A stretch of DNA of 64,000 nucleotides from Psychrobacter sp. P11F6 (GCF_001435295.1 NZ_CM003594.1:1798001-1862000), one strand, 5' to 3'; shown: positions 55,034-64,000, counted from the first letter of the stretch. The notes: generated by a model not told the origin, from the sequence alone. Made by a program: numbers and translations.

Positions 55034-55047
55034 GTCTTGCAAGACCG
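55034..55047. promoter_or_regulatory. 14-bp perfect palindrome upstream of ilvA
   Basis: GGTCTTGCAAGACC lies 66 bases before the ilvA start. It may be an operator or a short hairpin; no branched-chain leader peptide is visible around it. Confidence 0.35.
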
Positions 55048-55112
55048 TTAAAATCAGCATAGGCTAATCTATTTAATTTTCTATTCATCCACACTTTTTA
55101 TTAGGGAACATT

Positions 55113-56666
55113 ATGCTGTCACATTGGGTACGAGCCATCTTGCAAGCCACCGTCTATGACGTGGCAATTCAAACACCACTTGAAGCGGCGCCCAAGCTGA
55201 CCCAACGTTTTGCTAATGACATTCGTTTTAAACGCGAAGACTTGCAACCGGTCAAATCCTTTAAATTGCGTGGTGCCTATAATCGAATTAGTCAATTAAG
55301 TGATGAGCAAAAAGCCCGCGGCGTCATTTGTGCATCAGCAGGTAATCACGCACAAGGGGTTGCTTACTCCGCCCGTAAACTTGCCCTAAACAATATCATT
55401 GTGATGCCGACCACCACCCCTGACATCAAAGTAGATGCCGTTAAAGCACTGGGCGGCAATGTCGATTTGTATGGTGATAGCTTCGATGAAGCCAACCGTT
55501 ATGCAATCAATCGCGCTGAAACAGAAGGTCTGACCTTTATTCCACCTTACGATGATGAATTGGTGATTGCCGGACAAGGTACCATTGGTCTTGAGCTAAC
55601 TCAGCAATGGCGCAATATGGATTATGTGTTCGTCGCGGTTGGCGGTGGTGGTCTCATCTCAGGTGTCGCGGCATTCTTAGGTGAAGTTGCGCCGCATGTC
55701 AAAGTGATTGCGGTGGAAGCAGAGCAATCAGCTTCTCTTAAAGCGGCGCTTGAAGCCAATGAGCGCGTTAAGCTTGAGCAAGTTGGACTGTTCGTCGACG
55801 GCGTGGCAGTTGCTCAAATCGGCGAATTGCCATTTGAAATTGTCCGTATGCAAAAGAGTGATAAATCAGGCCCTTTAGTCGAGCCTGAAGTCGTGACTTG
55901 TACCAATGACGAAGTATGTGCGGCGGTTAAAGATATCTTTGAAGAAAATCGCAGTATCGTTGAGCCTGCGGGCGCGTTACCCGTTGCTGGTATGAAAAAA
56001 TATATCGAAGCCCATAATCTGCAAGGTAAAAACTGCGTCGGTATTATTTGCGGTGCCAATATGAACTTTGACCGCTTACGCTATATCGCTGAGCGTACTG
56101 AGATTGGTGAGAAAAAAGAAGCCATCTTTGGTGTGACGATTCCTGAGCAGACAGGCGCTTTCTTAAACTTCTGCCGTAGCTTACATGGACGCAATATTAC
56201 TGAGTTTAATTATCGCGCCGATAGCAAAAAATCACCTGACTCTATGGAACCTGCATCAATATTTGTCGGTATAGCGCTAAAAGAAGGCGACAAAGAGCGT
56301 AAAACGATTCGTACCCAATTGGCAGCTGATGGCTATACAGCTCATGATCTGACCGATGATGATATTGCCAAATCACATATCCGCCATTTGATTGGTGGTC
56401 ATGCGCATGTCGCAAACGAGCAATTATTGAGTGTGGTTTTCCCTGAACGTCCAGGGGCATTGCTGAAGTTTTTAGAAAAACTGGGTGATGACTTTAATAT
56501 CACTTTGTTTCATTATCGCAATCATGGTGCCGCCGAAGGTCGCGTATTGGTCGGTTTGCAAGCGTCTGAAGGTAACTCTCGTCAATTACAAGACGCGTTA
56601 CTCGATATCGGCTATGACTGCACCATGCTCAATGACAATATTGGTTATCAATTATTTTTGAAATAA
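55113..56666 (+). CDS. ilvA: Threonine ammonia-lyase, biosynthetic
   Basis: A 517-residue PLP threonine deaminase that makes 2-oxobutanoate for isoleucine. PLP lysine lies in KSFKLRGAYNRI; SAGNHAQGVAYSA and VGGGGLISGVAA are the phosphate and glycine loops. Two ACT-like regulatory subdomains follow from about residue 335 (FGVTIPEQTGAFL and VVFPERPGALLKF), so it should be isoleucine-inhibited. AGGGAACATT precedes the ATG. This is the long biosynthetic form. Confidence 0.95.
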   Translation: MLSHWVRAILQATVYDVAIQTPLEAAPKLTQRFANDIRFKREDLQPVKSFKLRGAYNRISQLSDEQKARGVICASAGNHAQGVAYSARKLALNNIIVMPTTTPDIKVDAVKALGGNVDLYGDSFDEANRYAINRAETEGLTFIPPYDDELVIAGQGTIGLELTQQWRNMDYVFVAVGGGGLISGVAAFLGEVAPHVKVIAVEAEQSASLKAALEANERVKLEQVGLFVDGVAVAQIGELPFEIVRMQKSDKSGPLVEPEVVTCTNDEVCAAVKDIFEENRSIVEPAGALPVAGMKKYIEAHNLQGKNCVGIICGANMNFDRLRYIAERTEIGEKKEAIFGVTIPEQTGAFLNFCRSLHGRNITEFNYRADSKKSPDSMEPASIFVGIALKEGDKERKTIRTQLAADGYTAHDLTDDDIAKSHIRHLIGGHAHVANEQLLSVVFPERPGALLKFLEKLGDDFNITLFHYRNHGAAEGRVLVGLQASEGNSRQLQDALLDIGYDCTMLNDNIGYQLFLK

Positions 56667-56791
56667 AAATAGACTATCAATCCATCAATGGCTGTTTGTT
56701 AATCACCAAAAAGCCGCCATTGATGAATGAACAGTGATTATGCATTGGTAGCTTTCATTAATTCATAGCGACCATGATTAGGTGGTAAACC

Positions 56792-57175
56792 GTGACTCAA
56801 AAGATATTGATCTTTGTATTATTACTGGTTTTAGCACTTTTGGGTTATAAGATGCTGCAACCTAACAACACGACCAGTAACCCTATTGCTAAAGTTGCGA
56901 CTGATACTCCAGTTGACGCTGCTTTTACCTCAACTGATCTGGATGATATACCGCCAACGTAAGTCGACTCAGATGCAACGTCAACATCAGTCTCGGCAGT
57001 AAAACCAGTACTCACGTCGTCAGCATCAGCATCAAGCTTTACCTGTGATGGCAGAGAGCATTGCTCTCAGATGACGTCATGCGCAGAAGCCACTTACTTT
57101 ATACAACACTGCCCGAATACCAAAATGGATGGTAATAATGACGGTATCCCATGTGAGCAGCAGTGGTGTCGCTGA
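56792..57175 (+). pseudogene. Excalibur-domain protein interrupted by an in-frame stop
   Basis: GTG at 56792 after AGGTGG begins a signal-anchor (ILIFVLLLVLALLGY) and a polar linker, stopped by TAA at 56960. The same frame continues as VDSDATSTSVSAVKPVLTSS and then a C-terminal excalibur calcium-binding domain (FTCDGREHCSQMTSC, then HCPNTKMDGNNDGIPCEQQW) to a TGA at 57173. The second half is clean, so the lesion is recent: one base change would restore a 127-residue protein. Read-through is possible but not shown. Confidence 0.75.
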
Positions 57176-57204
57176 TTTTATATCAAATATAAACTGAGAA
57201 CAGC

Positions 57205-57879
57205 ATGCATACTCCTGCTATTTTTTCCGAAGAAAACCTAGAAAACATCATTGGATTTATCGCAGCCAATCCCTTAGCGACCTTGGTTGCTCAAACCAAA
57301 GATGGCATCGAAGCCTGCCATATACCACTCTTCTGGCATAACGATAACTTTATGCCTGATGCTAGTGTTGGTGTTAACTCTAATGCTCAGCACGGCTATC
57401 TTTACGGTCATTTTGGTCGTAAAAACCCTATTTATCAGAACACCTTACCAGATACTGCGTGGTTAATTATTTTTCAAGATTCTGGACATTATATCAGCCC
57501 CAACTGGTATCCTAGCAAAGTGAAAACCCATAAAGAAGTGCCCACTTGGAACTATCAAAGCGTCCATATTCAATCCAAAATTGAACTGCTTGAAGACGCC
57601 GATACACTGAAATGGATATTAGCAACCATGACTGCGCAGCAAGAGGTGCTATCCGACCATCCTTGGTCATTAGATGAGGCACCTGCTACTTATATCGATG
57701 CTATGTGCCGAGGGATTATTGGCTTTAAGCTGCCCATCGATTCTATACAAGCCCAATTTAAATTAAGCCAAAATAAAACCGTAGAAAATACCACAGGTGT
57801 GATTAATGGTTTAGCGCAATTAAAGACAAATGATGCGGCAGAAATGGCGATGAAAGTTGCCAATCAGAATAATGGCTAA
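57205..57879 (+). CDS. FMN-binding PaiB-family protein
   Basis: A 224-residue protein of the PaiB/FMN-binding-2 family. Key blocks are FIAANPLATLVAQTKDGIEA, the YGHFGRKNPIYQ segment, FQDSGHYISPNWYPSK and KEVPTWNYQSVHI. Bacillus PaiB is a negative regulator of sporulation and protease genes; here only the flavin-binding fold is assured. Length is typical for the family. Confidence 0.87.
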   Translation: MHTPAIFSEENLENIIGFIAANPLATLVAQTKDGIEACHIPLFWHNDNFMPDASVGVNSNAQHGYLYGHFGRKNPIYQNTLPDTAWLIIFQDSGHYISPNWYPSKVKTHKEVPTWNYQSVHIQSKIELLEDADTLKWILATMTAQQEVLSDHPWSLDEAPATYIDAMCRGIIGFKLPIDSIQAQFKLSQNKTVENTTGVINGLAQLKTNDAAEMAMKVANQNNG

Positions 57880-58004
57880 GACGAGACTTTCTCTCTTTAC
57901 CATAAGAATCTATTTTTAAACATTTTGATAGCGCAAGGCTCTTTCAATTTGCAAAAAAAGCACCATTATTATTATCTTACTTTATGGATATCTATGAGGT
58001 TTTG

Positions 58005-58445
58005 ATGAGTAAACACAACAAAAACCACAATCAGCCTAGCCATAGCCAACCTGATGTCGTGCGTATGCGTCTCGATAAGTGGTTGTGGGCAGCACGATTT
58101 TATCGGACACGTAATCTCGCCAAAGAAGCCATCGAAAGCGGACGGGTACATTATGCGGGTAGTCGCGTAAAGACCAGTAAAGAGATTATGGTTGGCGATG
58201 AACTACAGATTCGTCAAGGCTCAGCCACTGCCATGACTGAAAAGACCGTCGTCGTTGAAGCACTAACGGCGCAACGTGGTAATGCGCTCGCTGCTGAAGT
58301 CTTGTATTCAGAGACTAAAGAAAGCGAAGAGCGCCGCGCTTATCATGCTGAGCAGCGCAAACTTGCCAATCTTGCACGGCCCGATAATAAACCCAACAAA
58401 AAAGAGCGCCGTGACCTTCAACGCTTTAAGCACAAACAAGAGTAA
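58005..58445 (+). CDS. hslR: Heat-shock protein 15, S4-domain RNA-binding
   Basis: A 146-residue protein. The S4 RNA-binding domain covers about residues 20-80 (MRLDKWLWAARFYRTRNLAK, ESGRVHYAGSRVKTSKEIMV), then a helical region and a Lys/Arg-rich C-terminal tail. Hsp15 rescues stalled 50S subunits carrying nascent chain. GAGGTTTTG precedes the ATG at 58005; a start at 57984 would add seven residues. Confidence 0.9.
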   Translation: MSKHNKNHNQPSHSQPDVVRMRLDKWLWAARFYRTRNLAKEAIESGRVHYAGSRVKTSKEIMVGDELQIRQGSATAMTEKTVVVEALTAQRGNALAAEVLYSETKESEERRAYHAEQRKLANLARPDNKPNKKERRDLQRFKHKQE

Positions 58446-58602
58446 GCTGGTCAAAGTACGACCTTACATTATAAATAATATCGTCGAAAATTCGTGAACA
58501 GATGACCGTATTGTTTAGCTTCTACTCTTGCCATTCAAGGCATTAACCGTTACGCTGACAGCCGATTTACTTAATTAATTGCATGCTAATAAAAGCCGCA
58601 CT

Positions 58603-58633
58603 AACATGCCGGTCTCTTATAGCATGTTTTTTT
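58603..58633 (+). terminator. Terminator-like hairpin upstream of the phosphatase gene
   Basis: AACATGC / GCATGTTTTTTT with a 12-base loop. It probably ends the hslR transcript; it could equally close a short RNA starting in the 150 bases before it. Confidence 0.6.
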
Positions 58634-58651
58634 GTTATACAAGGTCATATT

Positions 58652-59149
58652 ATGCTGATGAAAACCTGTACTCCGTCTTCTGTATTATTGGTTTGTTTGG
58701 GAAATATTTGCCGATCGCCAACGGCTGAAGAAGTCTTTCGTCAGCAAGCAGCGATTGCTGGATTGTCAATCAAAGTAGATTCAGCAGGCACGAGTGACTC
58801 ACATATCGGTCATGCGCCCGACACTCGCTCGCAACGCCATGCAAAAGCGCATGGTTATAAAATCAATAAACTGATCGCCCGCCAAGTCAGTGCCGATGAC
58901 TTTCGTAATTTTGATTTAATTCTAGCGATGGATACACAGAATTTAGCTGATTTACAAGCCATCAAAGACAGCTTAATAGAAACAGAAGATAATTTGGCTA
59001 AGTTGGCTTTATTTAGTGAGGAAGATCCTACTTATGGCGGCGACGATGTGCCAGATCCTTATAAAGGCGATGGTGACGACTTTGAAGAGGTAATTGAGCG
59101 TATTGAGTCAAGCGCACAAGCGTGGATTGAAAGCTGGAAAGCTTGCTAA
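58652..59149 (+). CDS. Low-molecular-weight protein tyrosine phosphatase
   Basis: A 165-residue LMW-PTP. The P-loop signature is CLGNICRSPTAEEVF (CX5R), and the general acid is the Asp in DVPDPYKGD. AAGGTCATATT lies before the ATG at 58652. An upstream start at 58583 would add unrelated residues. Such enzymes act in exopolysaccharide control or general dephosphorylation; no partner kinase is adjacent. Confidence 0.9.
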   Translation: MLMKTCTPSSVLLVCLGNICRSPTAEEVFRQQAAIAGLSIKVDSAGTSDSHIGHAPDTRSQRHAKAHGYKINKLIARQVSADDFRNFDLILAMDTQNLADLQAIKDSLIETEDNLAKLALFSEEDPTYGGDDVPDPYKGDGDDFEEVIERIESSAQAWIESWKAC

Positions 59150-59229
59150 CGATAAAGCTAACTTTCTGCCACCTTTGTGTCTTTCATCCTTTATAATAAA
59201 CACTGTGTAATCCATTATCTATCTGCCAC

Positions 59230-60390
59230 ATGGGCTATGTTATGACCTCAGTTTCACGCTTGGATTCTAGTACTCAATTTGCCATGACCACTGATTTGCC
59301 AGCAGGCTTATTGACCCGTGAATTAGTCGATTTGTCACATGGTAATACCATGGCCTTAGCCTGTGTCGCGGATACTGTCGTGACACTGACGGCTGAGGCA
59401 CAGCTTGACGATTTTATGGCAAATTATACAAAAGACATAGCGCAAAACAAGCCATTATTTGTGTTGTCTGGCGGTAGTAATGTGTTATTACCAGCGCATC
59501 TGAATGCTATCGTATTGCAGCCCCAAATGCGCGGTATCAGCCTCACCGCTCAGACAGATAGCCACGTCGATATCGCAGTAATGGCAGGCGAAAACTGGCA
59601 TGACTTGGTGGTATATACGGTCAGTCAAGGTTGGTATGGGCTAGAAAATCTGGCACTAATCCCAGGGCTAACTGGTGCGGCACCCGTACAAAATATCGGT
59701 GCTTATGGTGTCCAACTAGAAGACTGCTTACAGTATGTACGAGCCTATCACTTACCCACTCAAACTTGGCATCATCTCACAGCCGCCGACTGCGAGTTTG
59801 GCTATCGTGACAGCATTTTTAAACGTGCGCCTAATACTTGGTTAATCAGCTGTGTTGGATTCAGATTACATACCGATGCAACCAAAATCCTAGCCAGCTA
59901 TGGTGATGTGCAAACCGTTGCGCAACGATATGCCGAGCAAGACGATCGTACGCAGCCAGTGCCTGCGGATATCATGCAAGCGATTATCGATATTCGTCAA
60001 CAAAAACTCCCTAATCCCAAGCAACTGCCAAATTGTGGTAGCTTTTTTCAAAACCCCATTATTCATCAGTCGCACTTTACTGCTTTACAATCAACCTACC
60101 CTGCTATCGTCGGCTACGCTATGCCTGATGCCATGGTAAAGGTTGCGGCAGGCTGGTTGATTGAACAGACAGGCTTAAAAGGTGGTGGTATTGCACCGAT
60201 TGTCACCCATCAGCAGCAAGCCTTGGTGCTGACCAATCATGCCCCTTATCACGCCACTCAAGACAATGTAGCAGATGCCCAACGACATATCGTCGATACG
60301 GTTTATGAAAAATTTGCGATTCAGTTAGCGCGTGAGCCAGTTTGGGTAAATACTGACGGCTCTATTGGGTATGATGAGCATGTGGTCTAA
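59230..60390 (+). CDS. murB: UDP-N-acetylenolpyruvoylglucosamine reductase
   Basis: A 386-residue type I MurB, reducing UDP-GlcNAc-enolpyruvate in peptidoglycan synthesis. The FAD-binding part carries LSGGSNVLLPA and ENLALIPGLTGAAPVQNIGA; the substrate domain has CEFGYRDSIFK, NCGSFFQNPI and the C-terminal HHQ/LT-type ending. Two close starts exist (59230 and 59242), neither with a clear ribosome binding site. It overlaps the next gene by about 20 bases. Confidence 0.94.
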   Translation: MGYVMTSVSRLDSSTQFAMTTDLPAGLLTRELVDLSHGNTMALACVADTVVTLTAEAQLDDFMANYTKDIAQNKPLFVLSGGSNVLLPAHLNAIVLQPQMRGISLTAQTDSHVDIAVMAGENWHDLVVYTVSQGWYGLENLALIPGLTGAAPVQNIGAYGVQLEDCLQYVRAYHLPTQTWHHLTAADCEFGYRDSIFKRAPNTWLISCVGFRLHTDATKILASYGDVQTVAQRYAEQDDRTQPVPADIMQAIIDIRQQKLPNPKQLPNCGSFFQNPIIHQSHFTALQSTYPAIVGYAMPDAMVKVAAGWLIEQTGLKGGGIAPIVTHQQQALVLTNHAPYHATQDNVADAQRHIVDTVYEKFAIQLAREPVWVNTDGSIGYDEHVV

Positions 60391-61153
60391 GCGGCTATTA
60401 TCTAAGCGACTATGGCGTTATTACTTGCGTTCAGCTGAGCGTATGATAAAGCTATTTCGCATTATTAATATTACCTTTTTACTTGGTTCAACGACTGTTA
60501 TTTTAGTACTCATCAGCCTATTCACGCCGCTGTTCTCCCAAGCGATTGTTTATCTATTTACGCTTTTGCCATTGCCCAGCCTACCCTCTGCTGCCTTGAG
60601 TTCACCGCCTACCGCTTACGTGGTGTTAGGCGGCGGACTAACCAATGATCATGACAATCAAATTATTCTTAATAGCTACAGCCTCAACCGTGCCCGTACC
60701 GCTGCCAGCGCTTATCACGACTTACCCCTACCTATTGTACTAAGCGGTGCTGAAGCGCCGTGGCTCGGTCAATGGCTCATTGAGCATGGTATTGATGGGC
60801 TGATAAGTGAAAATGCCAGTATGAATACCTGCGAAAATGCGCGTTTTACCGCCAAACGTATTCCACTGCGTCATGTGTATCTCATTACTGACAGCTACCA
60901 TATGGCACGTGCTCGTAGACAGTTTGCCTTAAACGGTATCAATAGCACACCACTTAGCGCCCCTTTACCAGTGAGCCGTGACTGGATGAGACCTGCGCAA
61001 AACTTAAGTCATTCTCGACGCGCTGTTTATGAAGTTGCCGCTTATTTACGCGATGTGATACGTCCTCAAATGGATTGTCGTCATGCCAACGACGTGACCT
61101 CACAGCAGCTGTTAACCCCTAGAGGGAACGCAGCAAAAAAACCTGACGAATAG
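60371..61153 (+). CDS. YdcF/ElyC-family DUF218 membrane protein
   Basis: A 260-residue protein with a basic N-terminus, one or two hydrophobic segments at about 20-65 and a DUF218 domain (AYVVLGGGLTNDHDN, VLSGAEAPWLGQWLIEHGID, SMNTCENARFTAKRI, YLITDSYHMARARRQF). ElyC/YdcF proteins influence envelope polysaccharide or undecaprenyl-linked steps. It begins inside the end of murB (ATG codons at 60371 and 60374, TTG at 60365), consistent with coupling in envelope metabolism. Confidence 0.87.
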   Translation: MMSMWSKRLLSKRLWRYYLRSAERMIKLFRIINITFLLGSTTVILVLISLFTPLFSQAIVYLFTLLPLPSLPSAALSSPPTAYVVLGGGLTNDHDNQIILNSYSLNRARTAASAYHDLPLPIVLSGAEAPWLGQWLIEHGIDGLISENASMNTCENARFTAKRIPLRHVYLITDSYHMARARRQFALNGINSTPLSAPLPVSRDWMRPAQNLSHSRRAVYEVAAYLRDVIRPQMDCRHANDVTSQQLLTPRGNAAKKPDE

Positions 61154-61278
61154 ATTTCAATACAAGCAGGTAGCCAGTTCAATATCTTTTGATAACTCAT
61201 CCTAATCACTACCGGTCATCCACTATACTTGTGATGAGTGTATAATAATAAAAGAAAATGCTATTTAAGAGAGTTACC

Positions 61279-61575
61279 ATGCTCAGTATATTTTTGTTAA
61301 TTCCATTAAGTCTCATGCTATTTGTGGTTGCCATTTGGGCGGTACGCTATGCGGTCAAATCAAACCAGTTTGAAGATTTGGACAATGCATCACAGCGCAT
61401 CATATTGGATGATCGCCAAGAGCGACGGCAAACCATACAGGCTCATGATTACTCAGCGCCTATTTCACAGAATGACGATACCACAGCGACTGATATAGTC
61501 GCTGATGATAAGCTGAGCCATCCTGATATAGAGTCAATTGATCATGCTGACCTTGATAAACAGCCAAAAATCTAG
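61279..61575 (+). CDS. ccoS: CcoS-like cbb3 oxidase maturation protein
   Basis: A 98-residue single-pass membrane protein. The N-terminal helix (IFLLIPLSLMLFVVAIWAVR) followed by KSNQFEDLDNASQRIILDD is the CcoS signature (WA-x-KSGQFDDL-x-RIL-x-DD). CcoS is needed for cofactor insertion into cbb3 cytochrome oxidase. The acidic polar tail of about 45 residues is longer than usual. AAGAGAG precedes the ATG. The next gene is a SafE-type protein likely acting in the same process; no ccoNOP genes are in the window. Confidence 0.8.
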   Translation: MLSIFLLIPLSLMLFVVAIWAVRYAVKSNQFEDLDNASQRIILDDRQERRQTIQAHDYSAPISQNDDTTATDIVADDKLSHPDIESIDHADLDKQPKI

Positions 61576-61783
61576 CATTGAGCCACCTTATCTATAGTAG
61601 AAGCTATTGAAAGTGTGAATATATGGCAACCGAGCGCAAATAGTACGACTTAGTACATTGAACGAGGTGGATGCCATAACCACTTATCAAGGCTTGTACT
61701 ATCTGTGCAACCTACTGTTAAGTGTTGGTTAAATGCCGATTGTATGCGTAGGTTTGCTTTTCATTTTTTAGGAGAATCGCCCC

Positions 61784-62686
61784 ATGACCACCGCTTTACT
61801 TATTGCGGCACTACTGATGGGATTTTTTGGTTCACCGCATTGCTTAGGCATGTGTGGCGGTCTGGTGACAGCATTTGGGCTATCGATGAAAGACGTCAGC
61901 CCTACCAAACGCCGTGCTCTTGTGGCAACTTACCATTTAGGTCGTTTGACCAGTTACGCATTTTTGGGTTTGATGGCAGGATTGATTGGCACCACTGTGC
62001 TAGAACCCTTAATGAAAGGTAACAGTACGCCACGTATCTTGCTAGGCTTGGTGTTAGTATTCGTCGGCGTGACCATGCTTGGCGCACCATTTTTAAAAAA
62101 TCTTGAGCATTTTGGTATGCGATTTTGGCAATATCTCAGCCCACTTCGTCAAAAAGTATTTCCACTCAATACCTTTCCGCGAGCATTAACGGCTGGACTG
62201 CTTTGGGGATTTTTGCCTTGCGGATTGGTTTATGGTGCATTATTGATTGCAGTGGTCGCTCACAATCCACTAAGCGGTGCAGCACTCATGTTTGTGTTTG
62301 GCTTAGGAACCGTACCGATGCTAGTCGCCACGCACGAAACCGTTGGCTGGTTACGTGACAAGATTGGACGTTTTCGCTTGAGACAGCTTAATGGCGCTGT
62401 CATGGTATTATCTGGCTTAGCCGTTGTGTTTGTCCCTATAGCAATGTCTAGCATGCATGGTGGGCATGATATGTCCAATATGCAAGGCGATCATATGCAA
62501 ATGAGCGATTCAGAAATGATGGATATGCCGGTGGATACAAATATGGATCACAGCAGCCATAATATGATGCCAACTGATAACAGCACAACTCCCCAAGGTA
62601 TGGATCATAGTATGCATGATATGAGTGATGGCGCGATCAACATGAACCACGATGAACATTCTGAAATGATGGAACAAGCTCAATAG
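61784..62686 (+). CDS. SafE/TauE-like membrane protein with Met/His-rich tail
   Basis: A 300-residue polytopic protein of the sulfite-exporter TauE/SafE (DsbD-transmembrane-like) group, with about six helices in residues 1-220. The GSPHCLGMCGGL motif near residue 20 and LLWGFLPCGLVYGAL contain the paired cysteines that typify this clade. From residue about 222 the chain becomes a soluble tail in which almost every third residue is Met, His or Asp (SMHGGHDMSNMQGDHMQMSD, then SHNMMPTD), a copper- or silver-binding composition. Next to ccoS, this suggests copper supply to cbb3 oxidase. A terminator follows. Confidence 0.88.
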   Translation: MTTALLIAALLMGFFGSPHCLGMCGGLVTAFGLSMKDVSPTKRRALVATYHLGRLTSYAFLGLMAGLIGTTVLEPLMKGNSTPRILLGLVLVFVGVTMLGAPFLKNLEHFGMRFWQYLSPLRQKVFPLNTFPRALTAGLLWGFLPCGLVYGALLIAVVAHNPLSGAALMFVFGLGTVPMLVATHETVGWLRDKIGRFRLRQLNGAVMVLSGLAVVFVPIAMSSMHGGHDMSNMQGDHMQMSDSEMMDMPVDTNMDHSSHNMMPTDNSTTPQGMDHSMHDMSDGAINMNHDEHSEMMEQAQ

Positions 62687-62746
62687 AATCATCGACAATA
62701 GATATTGTTAAAATATAAAATCATTTAACATCGAAATCTGCCATAT

Positions 62747-62786
62747 AAAAAAGCCCTTAACATCAATCATGACGTTGAGGGCTTTT
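62747..62786. terminator. Bidirectional terminator between the SafE-like gene and the helicase
   Basis: AAAAAGCCCT.AACATCA / TGACGTT.AGGGCTTTT hairpin with A and T tracts at the two sides. Confidence 0.88.
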
Positions 62787-62835
62787 ATGATTCCGACAGC
62801 TGTACACTATAGTAGAACTGACGGCTTATAAATCA

Positions 62836-63990
62836 CTATTCTTGCCACTGCTCAAGGGTAAACTTAGTATCTAAATGCTTCTCTAGCGCTGGTATATTAA
62901 AAGCATCATCTTCACTCACAAAACTAATGCTGATGCCTGTTTGTCCAGCACGACCCGTACGACCAATACGATGCACGTAATCATCTGGCTGATCAGGCAA
63001 GGTATAATTAACCACGTGGCTAACATCATCGACATGGATACCGCGTCCTGCGACATCAGTTGCCACCAAGACAGAAGCATGACCATCTTTGAAACGCTGT
63101 AAATACTTTTCGCGTTTTTGTTGAATGACATCGCCTGACAACATCACAATTTTATGCGCTTGACGCAGCTTATGATAGAGACGCTTGACTTGGTCTTTAC
63201 GATTGGCAAAGACAATCACTTTATCCACTGCCGTATCACTGATAATACGCTGCAACGCTTCTAATTTTTGATCTTCTGTCAGTAAATAAAAGTGCTGATC
63301 GACTAACTCACTGGTTTTATGTTCTGGCTCGATTTCAACAAACTGCGGCTCATGCAACCAGCGATAGGCTAAATTCATCACATCTTGGTTAAAGGTGGCA
63401 GAAAACAGTAAGCTTTGACGGTCTGTATTGGCTGGCATCCGACCAACCAAACGCTTGATGTCAGGGATAAAACCCATATCTAGCATGCGATCTGCTTCAT
63501 CTAAAACCAGCACTTCCACTCGATCTAAATAAACCATGCCTTTATTGGCAAGATCAATCAAACGACCAGGTGTCGCGACCAAAATATCGACATATTGACG
63601 CTCAAGCTCATGCTGCTGAGTCTCATAATTGGTGCCACCCATAATACAAACGCTGTGTAGCGAAGTATATTTGGTCAAAGCGATACAATCATCAAATATC
63701 TGCTGAGCAAGCTCGCGAGTGGGCGCCATGACCACTGCGCGCGGCTCACCCAAATAACGCTCTTCATCATTGGTAAAAGGACGTTTAAGCAAGGCTTCCA
63801 TAATAGTCAATAGAAAGGTTGCCGTCTTGCCAGTACCCGTCTGCGCCTGTCCAATAGCATCTTGATTTGCCAAGGTATGCGGTAATATTTGTGCTTGAAT
63901 GGGCGTTAATGCAGTAAAACCTAGATCGCTTACGGCACGTAAGGTCGGTGCTGAAAGTGGCAAATCAGTAAACGTGGTAAAATTACTCAA
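62836..63990 (-). CDS. DEAD-box RNA helicase, start uncertain at window edge
   Basis: At least 384 residues. All motifs are present: Q-motif FTALTPIQAQILP, I AQTGTGKT, Ia PTRELAQQI, II VLDEADRMLDMG, III SAT, IV-VI VIFANRKDQVK, ATDVAGRGIHV and HRIGRTGRAG. It resembles the RhlE/SrmB group but has no basic C-terminal extension. The frame begins with a TTG at 63988-63990 and stays open to the window end, so the true start may lie outside. Confidence 0.9.
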   Translation of the reverse strand: MSNFTTFTDLPLSAPTLRAVSDLGFTALTPIQAQILPHTLANQDAIGQAQTGTGKTATFLLTIMEALLKRPFTNDEERYLGEPRAVVMAPTRELAQQIFDDCIALTKYTSLHSVCIMGGTNYETQQHELERQYVDILVATPGRLIDLANKGMVYLDRVEVLVLDEADRMLDMGFIPDIKRLVGRMPANTDRQSLLFSATFNQDVMNLAYRWLHEPQFVEIEPEHKTSELVDQHFYLLTEDQKLEALQRIISDTAVDKVIVFANRKDQVKRLYHKLRQAHKIVMLSGDVIQQKREKYLQRFKDGHASVLVATDVAGRGIHVDDVSHVVNYTLPDQPDDYVHRIGRTGRAGQTGISISFVSEDDAFNIPALEKHLDTKFTLEQWQE

Positions 63991-64000
63991 AAAAATATCC

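Noticed and set aside
61705..62022. 105-codon frame overlapping the start of the SafE-like gene
   Set aside because: Out of frame with a clear conserved gene starting at 61784; no homology-like features.
1..64000. CRISPR array or defence system
   Set aside because: No regularly spaced repeats with unique spacers, no cas, toxin-antitoxin pair, restriction-modification or retron genes recognised on either strand.

Overview
The window reads as a chromosomal segment of a Psychrobacter species (Moraxellaceae, Gammaproteobacteria). This rests on the moderate-GC coding style, the methylcitrate cluster built on acnD/prpF plus a separate prpD, very long RecB and RecC chains, E. coli-type enzymes (DnaB, Alr, ArgF, type I MurB, RecBCD), and small hypotheticals of Moraxellaceae type. 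The genus is inferred from protein character, not from a marker gene.

Layout. 0.2-2.8 kb: a CatM/BenM-like LysR regulator and a divergent Nramp-fold transporter. 3.1-14.6 kb: propionate catabolism (prpB, lipoprotein, prpC, acnD, prpF, ABC exporter, ElaA-like acetyltransferase, prpD), punctuated by strong terminators. 14.7-23.8 kb: an SDR, a DUF2868/DUF3482 membrane protein-GTPase pair, an ArsA/Get3-like ATPase with a small Cys-Cys-ended partner, CstA, a hypothetical and hypoxanthine phosphoribosyltransferase. 23.8-36 kb: recC-recB-recD followed by a MepB-family gene, with a MITE-like element between recC and recB. 36.4-37.8 kb: two poorly known proteins, one a shortened ModA-like protein.

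37.9-45.7 kb is the accessory region. A tRNA-Arg(CCU) is followed at once by a tyrosine integrase with an unusual C-terminal extension. Then come a low-GC decayed stretch, a MITE, an IS5-type transposase remnant, an O-methyltransferase, a GNAT enzyme, small membrane proteins, two small genes broken at homopolymer runs, a decayed IS630 copy whose insertion site can be reconstructed, and a secreted basic protein made of seven near-identical 9-residue repeats. It looks like an old integrated island that has lost its far attachment site and most cargo.

45.7-64 kb is mostly core: pdxA, dnaB, alr, argF, rpiA, an arsR-arsC-arsH-arsB arsenic operon with a striking palindromic operator, ilvA, an excalibur-domain gene broken by an in-frame stop, a PaiB-like protein, hslR, a low-molecular-weight phosphatase, murB, a YdcF-family protein, ccoS, a SafE/TauE-type membrane protein with a Met/His-rich metal-binding tail, and a DEAD-box helicase running to the window edge.

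I did not find a clear-cut new defence or signalling system. The best candidates for something undescribed are the integrase fusion, the recBCD-MepB linkage with a repeated 11-mer inside all three rec genes, the KAPQKVVVK repeat protein, and the ArsA-like ATPase/Cys-Cys pair.
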